Source: Elysia chlorotica
Taxonomy: Eukaryota > Mollusca > Gastropoda > Plakobranchidae
DNA: 64,000 nucleotides
Assembly: GCA_003991915.1 (NCBI GenBank)
Contig: RQTK01000022.1
Coordinates: 509,531 to 573,530 of the forward strand
Direction: 5' to 3'
Within the stretch, counting starts at the first letter, position 1; each line of letters starts with the position of its first letter. Both the position numbers and the translations under genes were made by a program. The notes beneath the pieces are model-generated. The model had not been told where the DNA came from. It did no database searches and saw only the letters and a program-made list of their open reading frames with translations. Of this stretch, positions 28,489-43,400 are shown one piece after another.

Positions 28489-31400
28489 AAGAAGGGGGGG
28501 CACATGGTTATGTCAGGCGGCACAATGAAAGCTGAGTGAGTGGCCTTTCGTTGCTTGCCAGACAGAAAAAACGCCCCTAAGATAGTCTACGTTACGGTCA
28601 GGGTTTCGTTGAGTCTGATGTTGTTAAATGCGAGGTCCAATATATTGAAATTGAAACTGAGCACTGACAAGCTCCCTTTATTTACCTGTAGATTCACACT
28701 CAAGAATGACCACTCGCAAGTTGACAAACTTTTCATCTGGTTGCTCCGGTTGAGAGCGTACTGGTCCTGATCTGTAAGCAACAGCAATGCGACCACTGTA
28801 CGCACAGCTCACAGCAATAGGTTGTCCTGAGTAGGGAATTACATGCAATTATATTGCATTTTAAAAACAAAAAAGAAAAGGTGTGGGTAACTAAGTCTTA
28901 TTGCATTTGTCTCATGTCAATCTTACATAAAATTTACAAAGATGTTTTTTTATACTTTCTAAACAAATACATCCCGATGAGGCATACAAATTTAAAACAC
29001 CCTTTTCCTAGTTAAACTTTTTTTATTTGTTCTTATCAGAGAACACAAAGTCAAAGAATTGAACTTTAAATTTGTGAGTCTTGACATTTTTATACAGTGG
29101 AACACGTTTAAACCGAAATTTTAGGGGGTCTAATTTCAATTTCGGTTTAAACATACATGTATTTTGGTTTAAACATAGTCAAGACAAAACGAAAAAAAAC
29201 CGAAAGGGACACAAGCCACGAAATTTGAATTTTCTTGCTTTGTGTGTCTGTGAATGACTGGCAATTATATTGCATAAAAACAAAAAAGAAAAGGGTGTGG
29301 GTAACTAAGTCTTATTGCATTTGTCTCATGTCAATCTTACATACAATTTACAAAGATGTTCTTTTTATACTTGCTGAATATTTTAAAATACATCCTGATG
29401 AGGCATACAAGTTTTAAAACACCCTTATTTTTTTTTTCTTTAGCCTGAGACCACAAAGCCAAACAACTGAACTTCAAACTTGTGAGTCTCGACATTTTTA
29501 CATTAAAAGATTTCACAATGGAAAGTGTGCACATCAATACAAAGAGGTTCGAGCAAAACCACATATCAATGGTACAGCATGTGTGCAGCTTACTGGAAAA
29601 ATGTTAAATTGACTGTTTTAAATATTAATCTCTCTTTACTTTTTTAAAATTTATTTCATCTCCTCTCACCTTTTATAGAGACAGAACTGGCCTCATCAAC
29701 AACAGAGCTGGGCCGCACCCACTCTGCCCAATTATAATGTAAGTCCTGAAGTTGGTGCTCTTTTTTAATGTGCATCTGAGGATGGGTGGTGGCATCACCC
29801 CCGTCATCCATCGTGAACTCATAGCTGGTTACGCTGCATACACTAGTTTCCTGGAGGTCCTCCTTCACGCAGGAGACACTGCAGCTCCAGAAACGTATCT
29901 CCCCGTCAGAGCAGGCCGTGACAAACTGGTAGGGCGCAAAGCATGCCGGGTATATGGAAGCTGAGCTCAGGTGACCACCGGCAGGGGCTGCTGAGATGAC
30001 CTCTACTCCCTCAGGCAGGGCCAACGTCTGAGTGAGGACCTGGTTCAAAGGTGAGGAGAATTGAAAACTTGAAAAACAACAATTGACAATCGTAATTTTT
30101 TTAAATAATAAAAAAAGGAATCTTTTTGCAATCCGATTTTATTACCCAGTGGAGAATGAATAACTTACAAATTATGGCATGCATTACCAAAAATACCATG
30201 ATAATTTGATTAGGTAGTAAACAATCTTTTTTGTTAATTGTTGGCTAAATGCTAAGTCATTTCTAAAGCATTCAGCAATCCTCACTTGAGCCTTAAAGAG
30301 CTTTCTATAGTATGTGACACATTCATTTTTCCACGATGCTGATATATGGTCGGGAAACCATTATACTTCCCGATATGAAATGGTGCGTCCATAGGGATTA
30401 CATAAAACAATATTTTAAGTAGCGCATCCTAAAAAGTTTACCTTGGTTGTCCTCACAGACATGACCATGGTCTGGCCTTTTGTTGCAGATTGTTTGGAGA
30501 ATTTGGATTTGAAATCTAACCCTTGAGGACTTAGCTCATCATTGTAACTGTCCACCATGTTTTCACAATCATTCCAATCATATTCACCTAGAACAATTGA
30601 AAATGATAGATGCAGGAAAAATTAAATCTGTTGAACATTTAAACCTGATTGAGAACATGCTGTTTAAAAAAATCATATAACAATACCCAAAACTCAGATA
30701 CAATAACTATTTGACCAAACGTTTCGATCAAGTCAGGAGAAAAGGATGTCACTGGGCTGTACATTTTTTTAGAAGCTGATACAAAACAATTTATTTCTGT
30801 ATTGCTTGAACCATACATGCTTATCAAATTTGACATTTAGAGTATTCAGATAAAAGTACAGTCCCCTTAAACTATTTGGGACAAATTCAGAAGCAATATA
30901 AAAATTAAACAAAAATAAATTGGTTGAAATAGGTTGGTCATAAGTACACCTTCTTTTTTATTTGTTATCTGTCTATAAATTGCTATCAAATAAAGAAAAT
31001 TACCATTGAGATCTTTCTCTTGGCTAGGTTTTGAGTCAATGGTGATCTTCCACATATAAAGAATGCATCCTTTGTCTGCGTTTTTCTCTACGACAACCAG
31101 AAAGAAATTTTCATCAAATGTGCTCTGGCCACTGAGGTCTACCACAGCCTCTGACTCTCCCCCACTTTCCCTCCCTGTGATCAGCTGCTCTTGAAACACG
31201 TGAAGGAGCTGAACATTCTTCCAGTCCTAAAAAAAAAGAAAATAATGGAATATTATTTAAAAAGTAAATAGAATGCAGCTTTTAACAAAGACGGTCAACC
31301 ATTATTTTTTTCAGAATCTTTCTTAAATTTATAAAGCTCTGACGATATTAACTTTTTTTACATTTTTAAACAAATGCAGCGAATTTCCCTCAAATCAAAA

Positions 31401-34400
31401 TACCTTAAAATGGTATAAATTAAAAGAATACTGCCTTTGACATTATTTTAAAAAAAAATAACGGGTAAATTTAAAAAAGAATGTCCTCCCTGCCATATCA
31501 TAAATTCTTCACTATTGGCACCTTGTTTGCAACGCCAATGTAATCCTGTAATAAGCAGAGGTGGAGGCCATTAAGATTATTCTCACTAAATTGCAATGAT
31601 GAATTGTAGACAAGCTACTTCAGTCAATCAATCTGTTAAAAATATCTGAGAAAGCAGTTCTAAATCTATGTTCCAGATGACAAGGCGAGTAATAGATTTT
31701 TATAATGTAAACGAAGTCACATGATAACCAGCGGTGGGAGCATGTTGTCGATATCATCCACATTCGTCAGCACTGCGAGAAAACAATTTCTGGTCAATAG
31801 ATCTGTGCAAGGACGCACAAGACCAGACTCTCTTATTGGGTCAAAAAAATGGCTAGGCTGATCAAGTGGGATTGCCCAAAATGACTGCTGTTGATCAGGC
31901 ATGTACATCCAAACTTTAGACTGATAAATACTATGTAATCCTATATGTACATTAATGATTTATAATGCTATTTCTTGCTACATATTTGCAGCTATCGCTA
32001 ACATATTGATTAATTTCACTAAACGTCCCTCGTGACAATCAGTCACTAGTCTGTAATCACACACTCATGCATACGCCAGAAAAGATAGTACACCGATCAA
32101 GGTTGGTCTTCTTACTTCTGCTCTACACTGTACTTGTAAAAATACTACAGTCATGCCTATTAGGAGATTTGAAAAGAAAGACACTATTTGAAAGATTAAT
32201 TTGTTTTCCTGACTGCACCTGACATCCATCACTGAGAGCATCCAGCTCTAGAACACAGCCAGGTCTTGCTGACGACTGCAGGGAAATGATGTTGAACAGA
32301 TCTGTGGGTTGCTTCCTTACACAGGCTGGCATCTCATGGTAGCTTGAGGCTGAGCTGGTACTTACATTGGAGAAGCTGGCTTTCTGTGAAGGAGAGGGGA
32401 CGGAAGGGAGCCAAATACTCATTTCAATGAAAGGAAAATAAATAGTGAATGAATTTAAGTTGTGAAATGTCTATGTGTTTTTGAATGTTAATAAATGATG
32501 GGGTGTAAGGCGGAGGATGAATACCTAGGTTCTAGGATTGACAACAACAGCAAATGCTCACAAATGAAAAGACTTGACCTGGACTGGAACAACAAAGAGA
32601 CAAAACTGAAAATCATTAAGATCTTGCATATTCCCCATGGCCACATATGGATGTGAAGGTTGGACAACTACAAAAAAAGGTGAAAAGAAACTGTGTTATT
32701 TTGAATTAGAATGCTAAAGAAAAAATGCTTAAATCAACAGCACACACAAAATATGATGACATAATAAAAAAAACTTAAGATCAAACCAAATTGGCTTTTG
32801 CATACAATCAAAGAAAGAAAAATGAAATACTCTGGGCATCTGAAAAGAGATGACAGTTTGGAAAGACATAATATATGCTAGAAAGAAAGCTAGGGGCAAA
32901 GCAAAGACAGGGCAGACCTACAAGAAGGTAGATGGATGAATCAGTGACAAAGGAGGCTCAGTGAAGCAGGGAGATCACTAAAGGCAAAGAGCTTTTCAGG
33001 CAGATTGTACAGCAAGCTGCGCCAGACACCACCGACAAGCCAACATGATGACGACGATGATGTAACAGAAGTTAAAGAACAAAATGTAATAACTTTAAAT
33101 ATTGTTTCATCAGCAATAAACAATGCAGTGAACATTTTCATAGTGAAACACACTTGTAAAATATCTCATGATAGATCTAAACGGCAATACAAAGCTCTTT
33201 AATTTTATCTTTCATGTTATGGAAGTTGTAGGAAAATCATTTAAAAGTCAAGGAATAGGTAAACTGTTTATATAGACAATAAATAACAGCAGAGTGAACT
33301 AATTTTTTGTGAGCTTATGCTATAAACACTTAAAGTTGTGATTTACCTTAAACTTTTGAGGATTTTAAGCTTAAATAATACTAACGACACAGCCACCTAC
33401 AGTAGTGTGGGTGTTGGCAGTTCTCTCCAGAAGCAGACTGCGAGCATCAATGACAGCCTGAAACAGGCGCAGACACTGACCGTCTGAGGCCACAAATAGG
33501 GCACTTGGGCTGTTGCTGTAGGCACCCAGGCTCGTACTGCAGAAAATTGCAACAATAAACAATGCAATTTATCATACAAAACACTTACATTAAAAAAAAA
33601 AAATCAAAATGTGTTAAAACCACAAATGATATGTCTATATCTACATATTGGTTAGTGAACTAGTTCTGGGGTCACATGGCATTTATAATAGTTTCTCCTC
33701 TGGCTTCTTCTAAAGACAATGAGACCAGAGGGGAATAATTTTTTTCTCAGTATGACTGAATACATGTAATAAGTTGTTACTATAGCAAAATATAAATTAA
33801 AAAAAAAAATTAATAAAAAACTTAAAATGTTTATATTTGGACAATTAACTATATATGTGGGCACTTTTAAAGACTTTTAAAAGCTACAAACTTTAAACAT
33901 AGCACAAAAAACCTCTAAGTTAATAAAATATTTTATGACACACACATACTGTTTTCTCTTTGATAAAATGCTGTCACATCTTAAAGATCAAGATTTTGAA
34001 TTTTAATAAAGATGTAATTAAAAAAAAGATAGTTTAAACAGCCTGCAATTTCTTTTGTCTCACAGGCAGCTCTCATGATTATTCACACAGGCACCTAGAC
34101 AGGTCTGCAAGCTCTACACGCAACTATTATCTATTAAACCTAGGGGAAGTATAACTGCAGATGGTGCATTATGAGCACTCTTTATTCCAGGGGCCTGGAC
34201 TAGGTGTTGGATTTCTTTTTTCTACATTCGAATTAAAATAGCCCTGAATGAGTTTGCTCGAATTGAGTCATTACTACCAATTTCATTCATAATATCATTT
34301 TTTCCTGTTCTAATCAAAGGGTCCATTAAATGTTGTCTTGAGCACAACTGAAAAAAATATGAGGTAACATTACAGTACTGTGAGAATGTGAGATAAATGT

Positions 34401-37400
34401 AGAGCTAAAAAAATTGCACACTCCAATAATCTTAAACAATAGCATTTAAATAAATACTTCGATACAATTAAGTAGATGGATCAATGAGGATTAGAAAGTA
34501 CCAAAATCAAAACATGATGCTAACTGAACCCTGTTCATAGCTGATCCTGGTAAAATTGATCTACTCAAACATAAAAAAATGGAAAAAAAAATATTCAAAA
34601 TATAGCAGGAAGCTTTTGTTATCTGCTTAAGTCATCCACATCTGATTGTTTCCCCCCATTTTTTGTACCAAGCACACCGGATTCCGACAAATAATTTGAA
34701 TGCTTTTTTTTTATAATTAAGACCTTTGGAGAAAAATACACATAATAGTTGATTCAAAAGCAAGCAATAGTTACACTTTATAAATCTCTTAGTGTGGAAA
34801 AAAAGCATATTCTTAAAACAAGTCCTGGCAAATTTGGTATATTAGACATATTTGAAAAGAAAAAGGAAAAATTAGCAATAACATATGTGTTGAATATCAA
34901 ACCTTTACGTGATTTGTCTTTCCAAAGCATCTAGATCAATATGCTTTTCTCACAAGTCTTATTAGGTAGAAGAAAGTATGCTTTTGATTTCATGCTATGC
35001 TTTTTCTCCTACAACAAAATATAAATATTTACAAAATACTTCTTCCACTGTTCATCCTCTTTTTTGTGTTGATAGAACTAATTAATTTTGGTTTATTCTG
35101 TGTACTACGTACTATGTTTGTCAGTAAATTATAGAGTAATTGGTCTAGTAAATAAAAAAGATTTGTGTCTAAATAGATTATTATTATTATTATTATTACA
35201 GATTTTAAGTCCTTGGCAGTTAAAAGAATTAAAACAGAAAACAATACTGATCTGCTTAAACTTGCAATGACAGCAATAAAAAGGTTAAATTAAAACTACT
35301 TAACTTCTTTTGTATTTTCATTTTACTATGCATTTAAAAATTAGTAGTCTTAAAAGGGAAACCTTTAACAAATGTGTATCATTTGTTGTTGATGCTTAAT
35401 ATTGTAAATCAAATTGAGTGTAGACCTACTCCAGATGTTCCACTAAGTGATCTAGAATTAGTGTGCTTGTTAAATTTAATGGAAAAAAGTGTACTTCAAA
35501 CCTAAATGCTGGCAGCAATCAGTCATAGCAAGTCTGAAGAATGCAATGTGAAGTATAATATCTAGATTCTAGTAGTCAAATTGTTACAAATGCTCTCCTT
35601 GCAAAGTCTAAGGGTACTCTTTCACTATATATACTATAACATTCTTTTTCTCATTGTTCAAAAGCAAAGCTAAAACTTAACTTACCTTTCAAATCATTAC
35701 ACAAAGACTACAAATAGACTAAATCAACTTTTCAGGAATGTTTAATTGCCTATATTATATTTAGGACATTATTTTTCTTTCCTTAAATGTTAACTTTCGA
35801 AAATGAAAAAAAAAAAAATGAAAAATCCACTAACCTTTGATGAATGCATAGTTATCCTTATGTGAACTTTAAATTATTCAAATATGGTTTGGGTTAATGA
35901 CACTTAACAATACCTTAATACTAAACTTAAAACAGTGATATTACTTTTTGACAAAAATATTGCCAACCCCATTTCCCACTTACCTAGATAGTTATTTGAA
36001 ATGCATTTAGATTGTGTGTATTTACTTAAGAAAACAATAAAAACAAATGCAGCAAAAAATAAGGATCTTTGGAATAATTTCCAAGAAATCATGTTGACTA
36101 CTCCACAGCCAGGAACAAAGGAAAAGGTTAGAATTAAATTATCATAGAATTATGAGCTTAATTGCGATGAGCCATTTTGCAGTGCCAAAAAGTTTTACCC
36201 ATCAGTTTGTTGCAGAAATAAGCTGAAACTGAAGCCAAAATAAACTTTATGATATTAATTAACAACATCCAAACAGTACGTTGGAAAGTTGTTTTATTTC
36301 AACAATAACATTTTTGTTAATGGGTTATCCACAAAAACAAAAAGAGAACAAATTTATTTAAAGAAATGTCAGACCACTTATTTAAAAAAAAAAAATTAGA
36401 ACTCACAAAGGTAATGAGGAGATGGTTAGTGCTCAGAGAAAACAACATGTTGAGTTTATCGCTTAACAAAGATTGCTAATGGAAATTGTTATCAATTATT
36501 AAGAAAACTGGGTTAAATAGGATGTAAAACAGCACAGGGCTGTTAATTTCAATGTGAGCCCAAAAACTGATGAACATAATGGATTGATTTGTATCACTGA
36601 AACTGCCCATAAAAATGGGAGAAGTAAGCCCAGAGGATTTGGACACCTTCAATGATGAAAAAGGCACACAATTTTAAAGAAGAATATTTGGAATTGACTT
36701 TTTTATCTTTAATTTTTGGCAATGATTTTTTTCGTAGGAAGAAAGTCTGACATTGCTTTAGAATTCCCAAGGGAGAAATCTGCAAACAATTTAAGTGATT
36801 CAAACTCTCAATTGCTTTTTTAAGTCTATGATCTAAGATGAATCATTTAAACCAATTCGTTTGGGTTTTTTTATTGTTGGTTTTGAGTGTCCATGAATAA
36901 CTAGTCCATTTTGTGGACATTGAACTGAAACTTTACATACTGCCACGTATAAAAAGAGATAAACTTTTCCATTCAACGGTTCAATTACACTAACATTTAC
37001 CCGACCCCTAAAACATAATAATGTGAACCTCATAAAAATATTGCTCATATATTTCAATTAAACACAAAAAAATACACATTCTGTTGTCATAATCACACTT
37101 TCAAGTATGTTAAAAGGCACATCATGTTGATGAAATAAAGAACACATTTTACTGTCATTTTTACATATTTCATGGTTATTTACATCAATGTAAAAAATTT
37201 GACCGTCATGATTTTTACATAATGTTATGGTTATTTACATCCATAGATACGACAATTAATGCTATGACATCTTTACCTGATTCTTTTTTCATTTAGACTT
37301 TAAAAAAAACATGATTCACAAAAGGCAAAGTTAGGTTAGCAAGGGTATGAAGAGATAATTTAAATAAATGACATAAACCCAAAAGGCGAACTTATGTGAT

Positions 37401-40400
37401 TTCTTTAAAATCATAATAAATGCTGGCGGTCACCAGATACCTACATCTTTTTTTTCCTTACCATAATTATTCATATATTTTACCAACAAGCTTGATAAGT
37501 AAAAGAGATTTGCTTTCAAAGCTTTCATCATTTTTTTTAATGTAAACAGAAGTGCCTAACTAATAGCAGATTGAACATGGTACTATATGTCTTAGTATTT
37601 ATTACGGTTTGAAGAAATATAATTTGATTCATACTTAAAAGAGATTAACGAAAAAAAAATTGTTCAGGACCTGTTGTGTTATGGTAAATTTTTTTACAAT
37701 ATTCTACTAAAAACAAGGGAGAAAAGAAAAACATGAGAGTGGAATAATAGGACAGAAATAAGGTGCCAATTACTTAAAAAGAAGCAAAAAAAAAAGATAA
37801 CAGAGTGAGAAATGAAAGCAAACATGGGCATGAAAGATTTAGCATACAAGCATAACAAAGAAAATATAAGTTTTGCTCTATTTTCATTGCATTATTCTAA
37901 AAGCGTTCTACACACCTTGGGAGGAGTGTGGGCACCCAGGCCACACTGGTGAAGGCCGCCTGGTTGCTGTTGTTGATGCGACAGAGCTCCACTATTCCAC
38001 CCGAGGTTGACAGGGGACCTACCGGCATCACCTGCCACAGGATGAGCTCACTACAAAATGTTGGACCAACCTGCTCGACATCTGGAGTTTCTGAGAAGAA
38101 AAGGAGCATGGTCAAAATATCAATGCAGTTGTGAAACAGTTGAGCCTGTCAATTTATCCTGCCCAAGTATGTTAGAATTAAAATGTTCACGTACTAATAC
38201 CTAAAGCACTGCGCGTTTAACTTTTATGTTACATATCAAACAAAAGATTATTTTTATGATATTAATGAAAAAATTATCAATGTGAAAAATTTTTCCTCAA
38301 CAAATTTCAACAGCAATCATTTGACTAAACTGACGGATCTTCCTTTAATTGTCTACAGTGCAGACTAAAAAAGCATATCCAATTTATCTATTTGAAACAG
38401 CATTATATGAGTTACCTAAACCAGAACTTTTGTCCTCATCATTTATCAAAAATGGGTCTGAGGAAGTACTGGGGGTTGCACTGTCATTCGGTGGAAGATT
38501 GTGATGAGACGTGGTCAACATCAGAGGCAATACAGGGTGGCATGCAGCAGAGTTGGTGCGAAACCTGTGACCACATGCTCGGGCTACATGTGACACACTC
38601 ACTATGTTTTGGAATTTTGTTTTCTCTGCAAATCTCACCTAAAAACAAAAAATATATGATTAAAAAAAAACATAGCAGCACAGACTTAGGTCTCTTATGA
38701 AAGATTTAGCTACAAAATATTTATTGCAAGAAGGAAAAGTAAAGAAAAAATTGGTTTTGTGGTTGTTTTCTTTGGGGTTTTTTTTTCATAAAAAAGAGTG
38801 AAACATATTTTACAATTCTTAAATACAAAATAAGGATGTTCAACATGAGATACATCATCAGCAGGTCTATAATCTATAGGGCCCTGGGCTCAAAAGAAAT
38901 CCTAACTTCACTTTATAAATCATTTATGAGAGTATACAGAAAGCTTAATTGGAGTTTTCTTCTCTTCTAGATGCCAATTTCTTTTATATGGCACAATAAT
39001 ATAAATCTATAAACTATGCTTATGCTTCTGTCACAGTAAGAAATACTTAATACAATAATACTTTTATAGCCTCACTAAGTCGTTTCAAACTTCCTCTGTC
39101 TTAAGTGCTTAGCTAATGACAGCCAAATATCTCACAAATGAATTGCATACCTGCCACTGGTTAAGTGTGCCATTTGTGTGTTTGGTGACCATGTGAATAC
39201 TCGGCACTAGTACATCTGGAAGCAGGAGTTCTTTCATCTTATTGTTGGAGGGGTTGTGTAGACTGCCACGACGGTTCCTAGAGCCGGCTCCCCCTTCATT
39301 GGGATGCAGGCTCTCACTAAGCTGCAGAGCCAAACGAGCATCGCTGCGATCATAGTTGCAGTACATGATGATATTACTGGCCATGCTCCGGGCGTCCGGA
39401 ATAGGGAAGGCCCGGGGAAGACGGGAAGAGAAACTGGCTTGAGCCTGATGAAATGTGAATGGCCAGCTCTCGTCTAGGTGATCGATGAGCCTGGTGAGGG
39501 ATTGAGAGGATTAAATACAACAAATTTGACATAAGTAAAAACCAACCAAACTCTGGACTACAATAAAAAGACAGTAAATTTGGAACAAGACATAAATGTA
39601 ATGTAACCACAATCACATTCAATTTTAAAACATGGTTTTGTAGGGCCCCTCTAAAAACGTTGCTTTTGGTCTTTTAAATTTTTATAATAAAAAATAAAAA
39701 TATGCAGGGCGTATTAGTTGCTCTGTTTTTACTTGACATTCACATAAAAGCAGTGGGAAAAAAAGCCACAAGCTCTTATATACATATCACATCAAGTATA
39801 TCTCTTTAAAAAATGTTCCATCCAAAATTTAAAAAGCCATCAATAATTGGTTTATTATGAATCTTCTACAGGCTAAGAAATCAAACCAACTAAATGACTT
39901 TTCTAAAACTAAAAAGTAATTTTGTTCTCATCTTTGAGACCGAATAGTAAGCAATATAAAGGGCTAAATATATCAGCTTTGACTTACCAAACAAGGAAGC
40001 TACCATCAACTGGATGTATGCTGAATACATAATCTGGACTACTGTGCCAATCCAATAGAAGGCTGTCTATCTTTCTGTCCAGCCGATCAAGTACACCGGA
40101 TTGGAGGAGATGAATCTGAAAATGTTTCCAATAAGCAAGCAAGTATGGTGTAAAAGTAGAACTAAGGAACAAAACTCATTCTCTTTTTTAATTTGGAATT
40201 AGATTCAGATGGAAAAAAAATTTTCAAATAATACTTAACAAACCTGACATGCTGAATAAAAACTCACAGGAAACTCAGCATGATGCTCCATCTCCTCCTC
40301 TTTAACATGATCTTCTGCAGAAGAAAGACTCGCATGGCTTCCATTTTGTCGCATCCTTCTTTTATCAGGTAAAACATGTTTTTTTCTTGCTTTTGATATG

Positions 40401-43400
40401 CCTGGGGAATGAAGCAACAGTTTTATAGATTACAGCAAAAAATGAAACACTGATTATTACTGCAAAATGGAAAACTAAAATCTTGCTATAACCATTAAAA
40501 TGACAACCTATTACTTTGAGTTGGTTTAACGACCAACGTCAGCACTATTCAGGCTATATTTTGGACGGGCATCTGACAATTTTATGTGCAGCCACAAACG
40601 AGAGAGTGGGTGGGGATACCATGACTCCTGCCTCAGCCGATCACATTATACTGACACCTACCCTACCAGTTAGAAAAACAAAATCGAACAAAGAAATCAG
40701 CCGATTGCGAGATTTGGACCACTGACCATATATCTAGAAACCAACTCTTTAGCACTTGAGTCAGTTTGCTCCCCTATAATTTGATCTCTTAACCAAAATC
40801 AACCTGATCAGAACAGCTTGCATACAATACTAAACCATGTTAATACTTAACATGAAACGTTCATTTCCTGCTTTAAGGTAATGCATATTTCAGACAAACA
40901 CTTCTAAAACATTCTACTATGTACATGTTGGTTGTTTTGTTTTTTCTTAACTTGTAAAGAAGAAATAGGACCTCATGTGATTATTATTATATTAAATGTT
41001 ATTCAAAATAGGCTGATAGCGCTTTGCGAAGGATTTTTTTTTTTAGTTTCTAAATAACTAATAAAATTGATTATCATACAAAAATACCTTTGTGATACAT
41101 TTAAGACATACCATCATCACTGTCAGGATCCTCTTCCTCCTCTATTTCTTCATCACTGTCAGTTCTATTGGATGAATGAACACCCACACTGGCTTCCTCT
41201 GCTAACAACCTCTGGTGTAAGTCCTGCAGCAGTCGTTCTGCTTCCATGGTGAATTCCATATCTTTGTTGTTCATCCAGTGCAGACGGAAATTGCTTTCCA
41301 CATCATCTTTATTCCCAGTGATGGGTAGCAAAGGAATGTCTAAAACAAAGATATACAAATTTCGGTGATCAACATGATATATTTAGAGTGATGCCAACTG
41401 GATCATTATTTTTTAACTGAAAATCCAGTGCAAAGTATCACAGCACATTGAATTTCTACTGAGCTTATGACCTGCCAACTTTTTTATCTTTTTTTTACTG
41501 AAAATCAGTAAATTTAAATTTACAAAAAAAAATGGCATCACTGCAATTTAGGGAAATTCTTCATTAAAAAACAAAATAAAGTAAAAAAACAAGTAGGATT
41601 TGATATTTGCCAAATGTGGCTCGACACATCACATCATTTGGTTTACTTAAGTGAACTTTTTTCATTTTACCTGTGTCTGGATTGATGCTGCAAGCTAGGT
41701 GAAAGTGTAAAACAGGTGAAACCCCATTATGGTGGATAGCAAACTTGTGGAAGTCATGGACACTGCTGGAAGTCTTCATGGGTTGTCCATTGGGCAAATT
41801 TTCACCACCTGATTTAGGAAATTTCCTTCTTTTATGTATTGCTTGCCTGGAGAAAAAACAATTTATAAGGACTTGGTAAACTTTATGGTTAATGCAATGT
41901 GATGTATGCATTATCAATCATAATGTGCCATTCAGTGCTAATGGGAGAGCTGTTAGGTAGCTGTCCATTTTGACAAACTTTTAAAACTTTAAAGCCTATT
42001 TAAACAGCTGCAAAATTCTTAAAATGGAAGACATGTACTTTTTTTCAGTGATGCCGACAGAATCATTTTTTATTTTTTCACTGAACCTCTAGCATATTAC
42101 GGCATAGCGCTTTAACACGCTTTTACAGAACTCTGTCCTGCGAACCAGATTCTATTAGTTGCAAATTTGTAAATTTAGAGAAAATGTGCATCACTGTTAT
42201 TTGGTTGGTTGGGTTGGTTTAACGTCCAACAGCAGCACTATATAGGCTATATTGTGGACGGGCCCCAAGACGGACGTCTGACAATTTTAGTGCTGCCACA
42301 CACGGGGATGCCATGACTCCTGTCTCAGCCTGTCACATTATACTGACACCGACCCAACCAGTAGGGAATGCAACAGCCAGGATTCGAACTCTGGACCTTT
42401 TCCGTCGTAAGCCGATGTTCTACCCCTGGACCACCTCGATAAAGTTTATATTGAATTCATAAAGGTATTTATTACAGTACAATATAAAAACTACATGAAG
42501 ACAATACTTCTTTATGAAAATATTTAATTTGGAAGTAGATTTGAGGTATAAATAGAAACATGTACAAAAATCAGCCATAGTAACTATTTTTGGTTAAACT
42601 GAGTCCATTTCTTAAAATCTCTTTTTTTTTTTTTTATTTAAGTAATTTACTCTACTTAATTGGTGTCTCCCTGTCATTAAACAAAATTCTGTATCTTTGC
42701 CAATGAATTTCACTTCCATAATATTAAATTTTGATAAAAATATATTTTATTAAATCTAATCCTTGTTCCTGACACATATGAGCCTTTATTTCAATTTCTT
42801 TGTAGGAATTGTGAGATCAGCCATGCGTGCAGCAAGCCAGCTACCTGGAAGGGGTTCCACTGATGTGGATGTTGCCCCAGTACCTGCACGTTAATCAAAA
42901 TACTGATGATGATGATGATGATGATGATGAATTCAACTACCTAATAAACCATTTCAGTACATGCACTAAAGTACTAGAAAAAGCCCAACTGATCAGGAGC
43001 TCTACAGCACATAAAACAGTACTGTAGTACTGGGGATAACTTAACTTACCGGATTGTCTTCAGCCTGTGCACAAATCTTTTCTTGTGTCTCTGCGTGAGA
43101 TACTTTGGATCCAGGCTCATGGCAGGGTCAAACTGTTCAAGGTCAACAAGACCAGCGTCTGGTAAGATGGTCTCCACAAATATTCGGCACACATTGTCCT
43201 CACAGGATGTCACCAACATGTTTGCCACAGATCCTCTGAAAAGTGTTGCACAGACTTGTTCATTTATAACAATCTATTTTTAACTTTAAAACTTTTTTGT
43301 ACCTTTCACACCGCAAGATTTAAGGCCTATTCCTTGTGTGTACACGATAATGGGGGATTTCCCCAAATTTATAAAAAGGTAAAAGCGTTGATTTTGTCTT

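Noticed and set aside
42360..42441. Possible tRNA gene on the minus strand (A-box and B-box present)
   Set aside because: It is the head of a SINE: no complete cloverleaf, and it continues into the SINE core seen in other copies.
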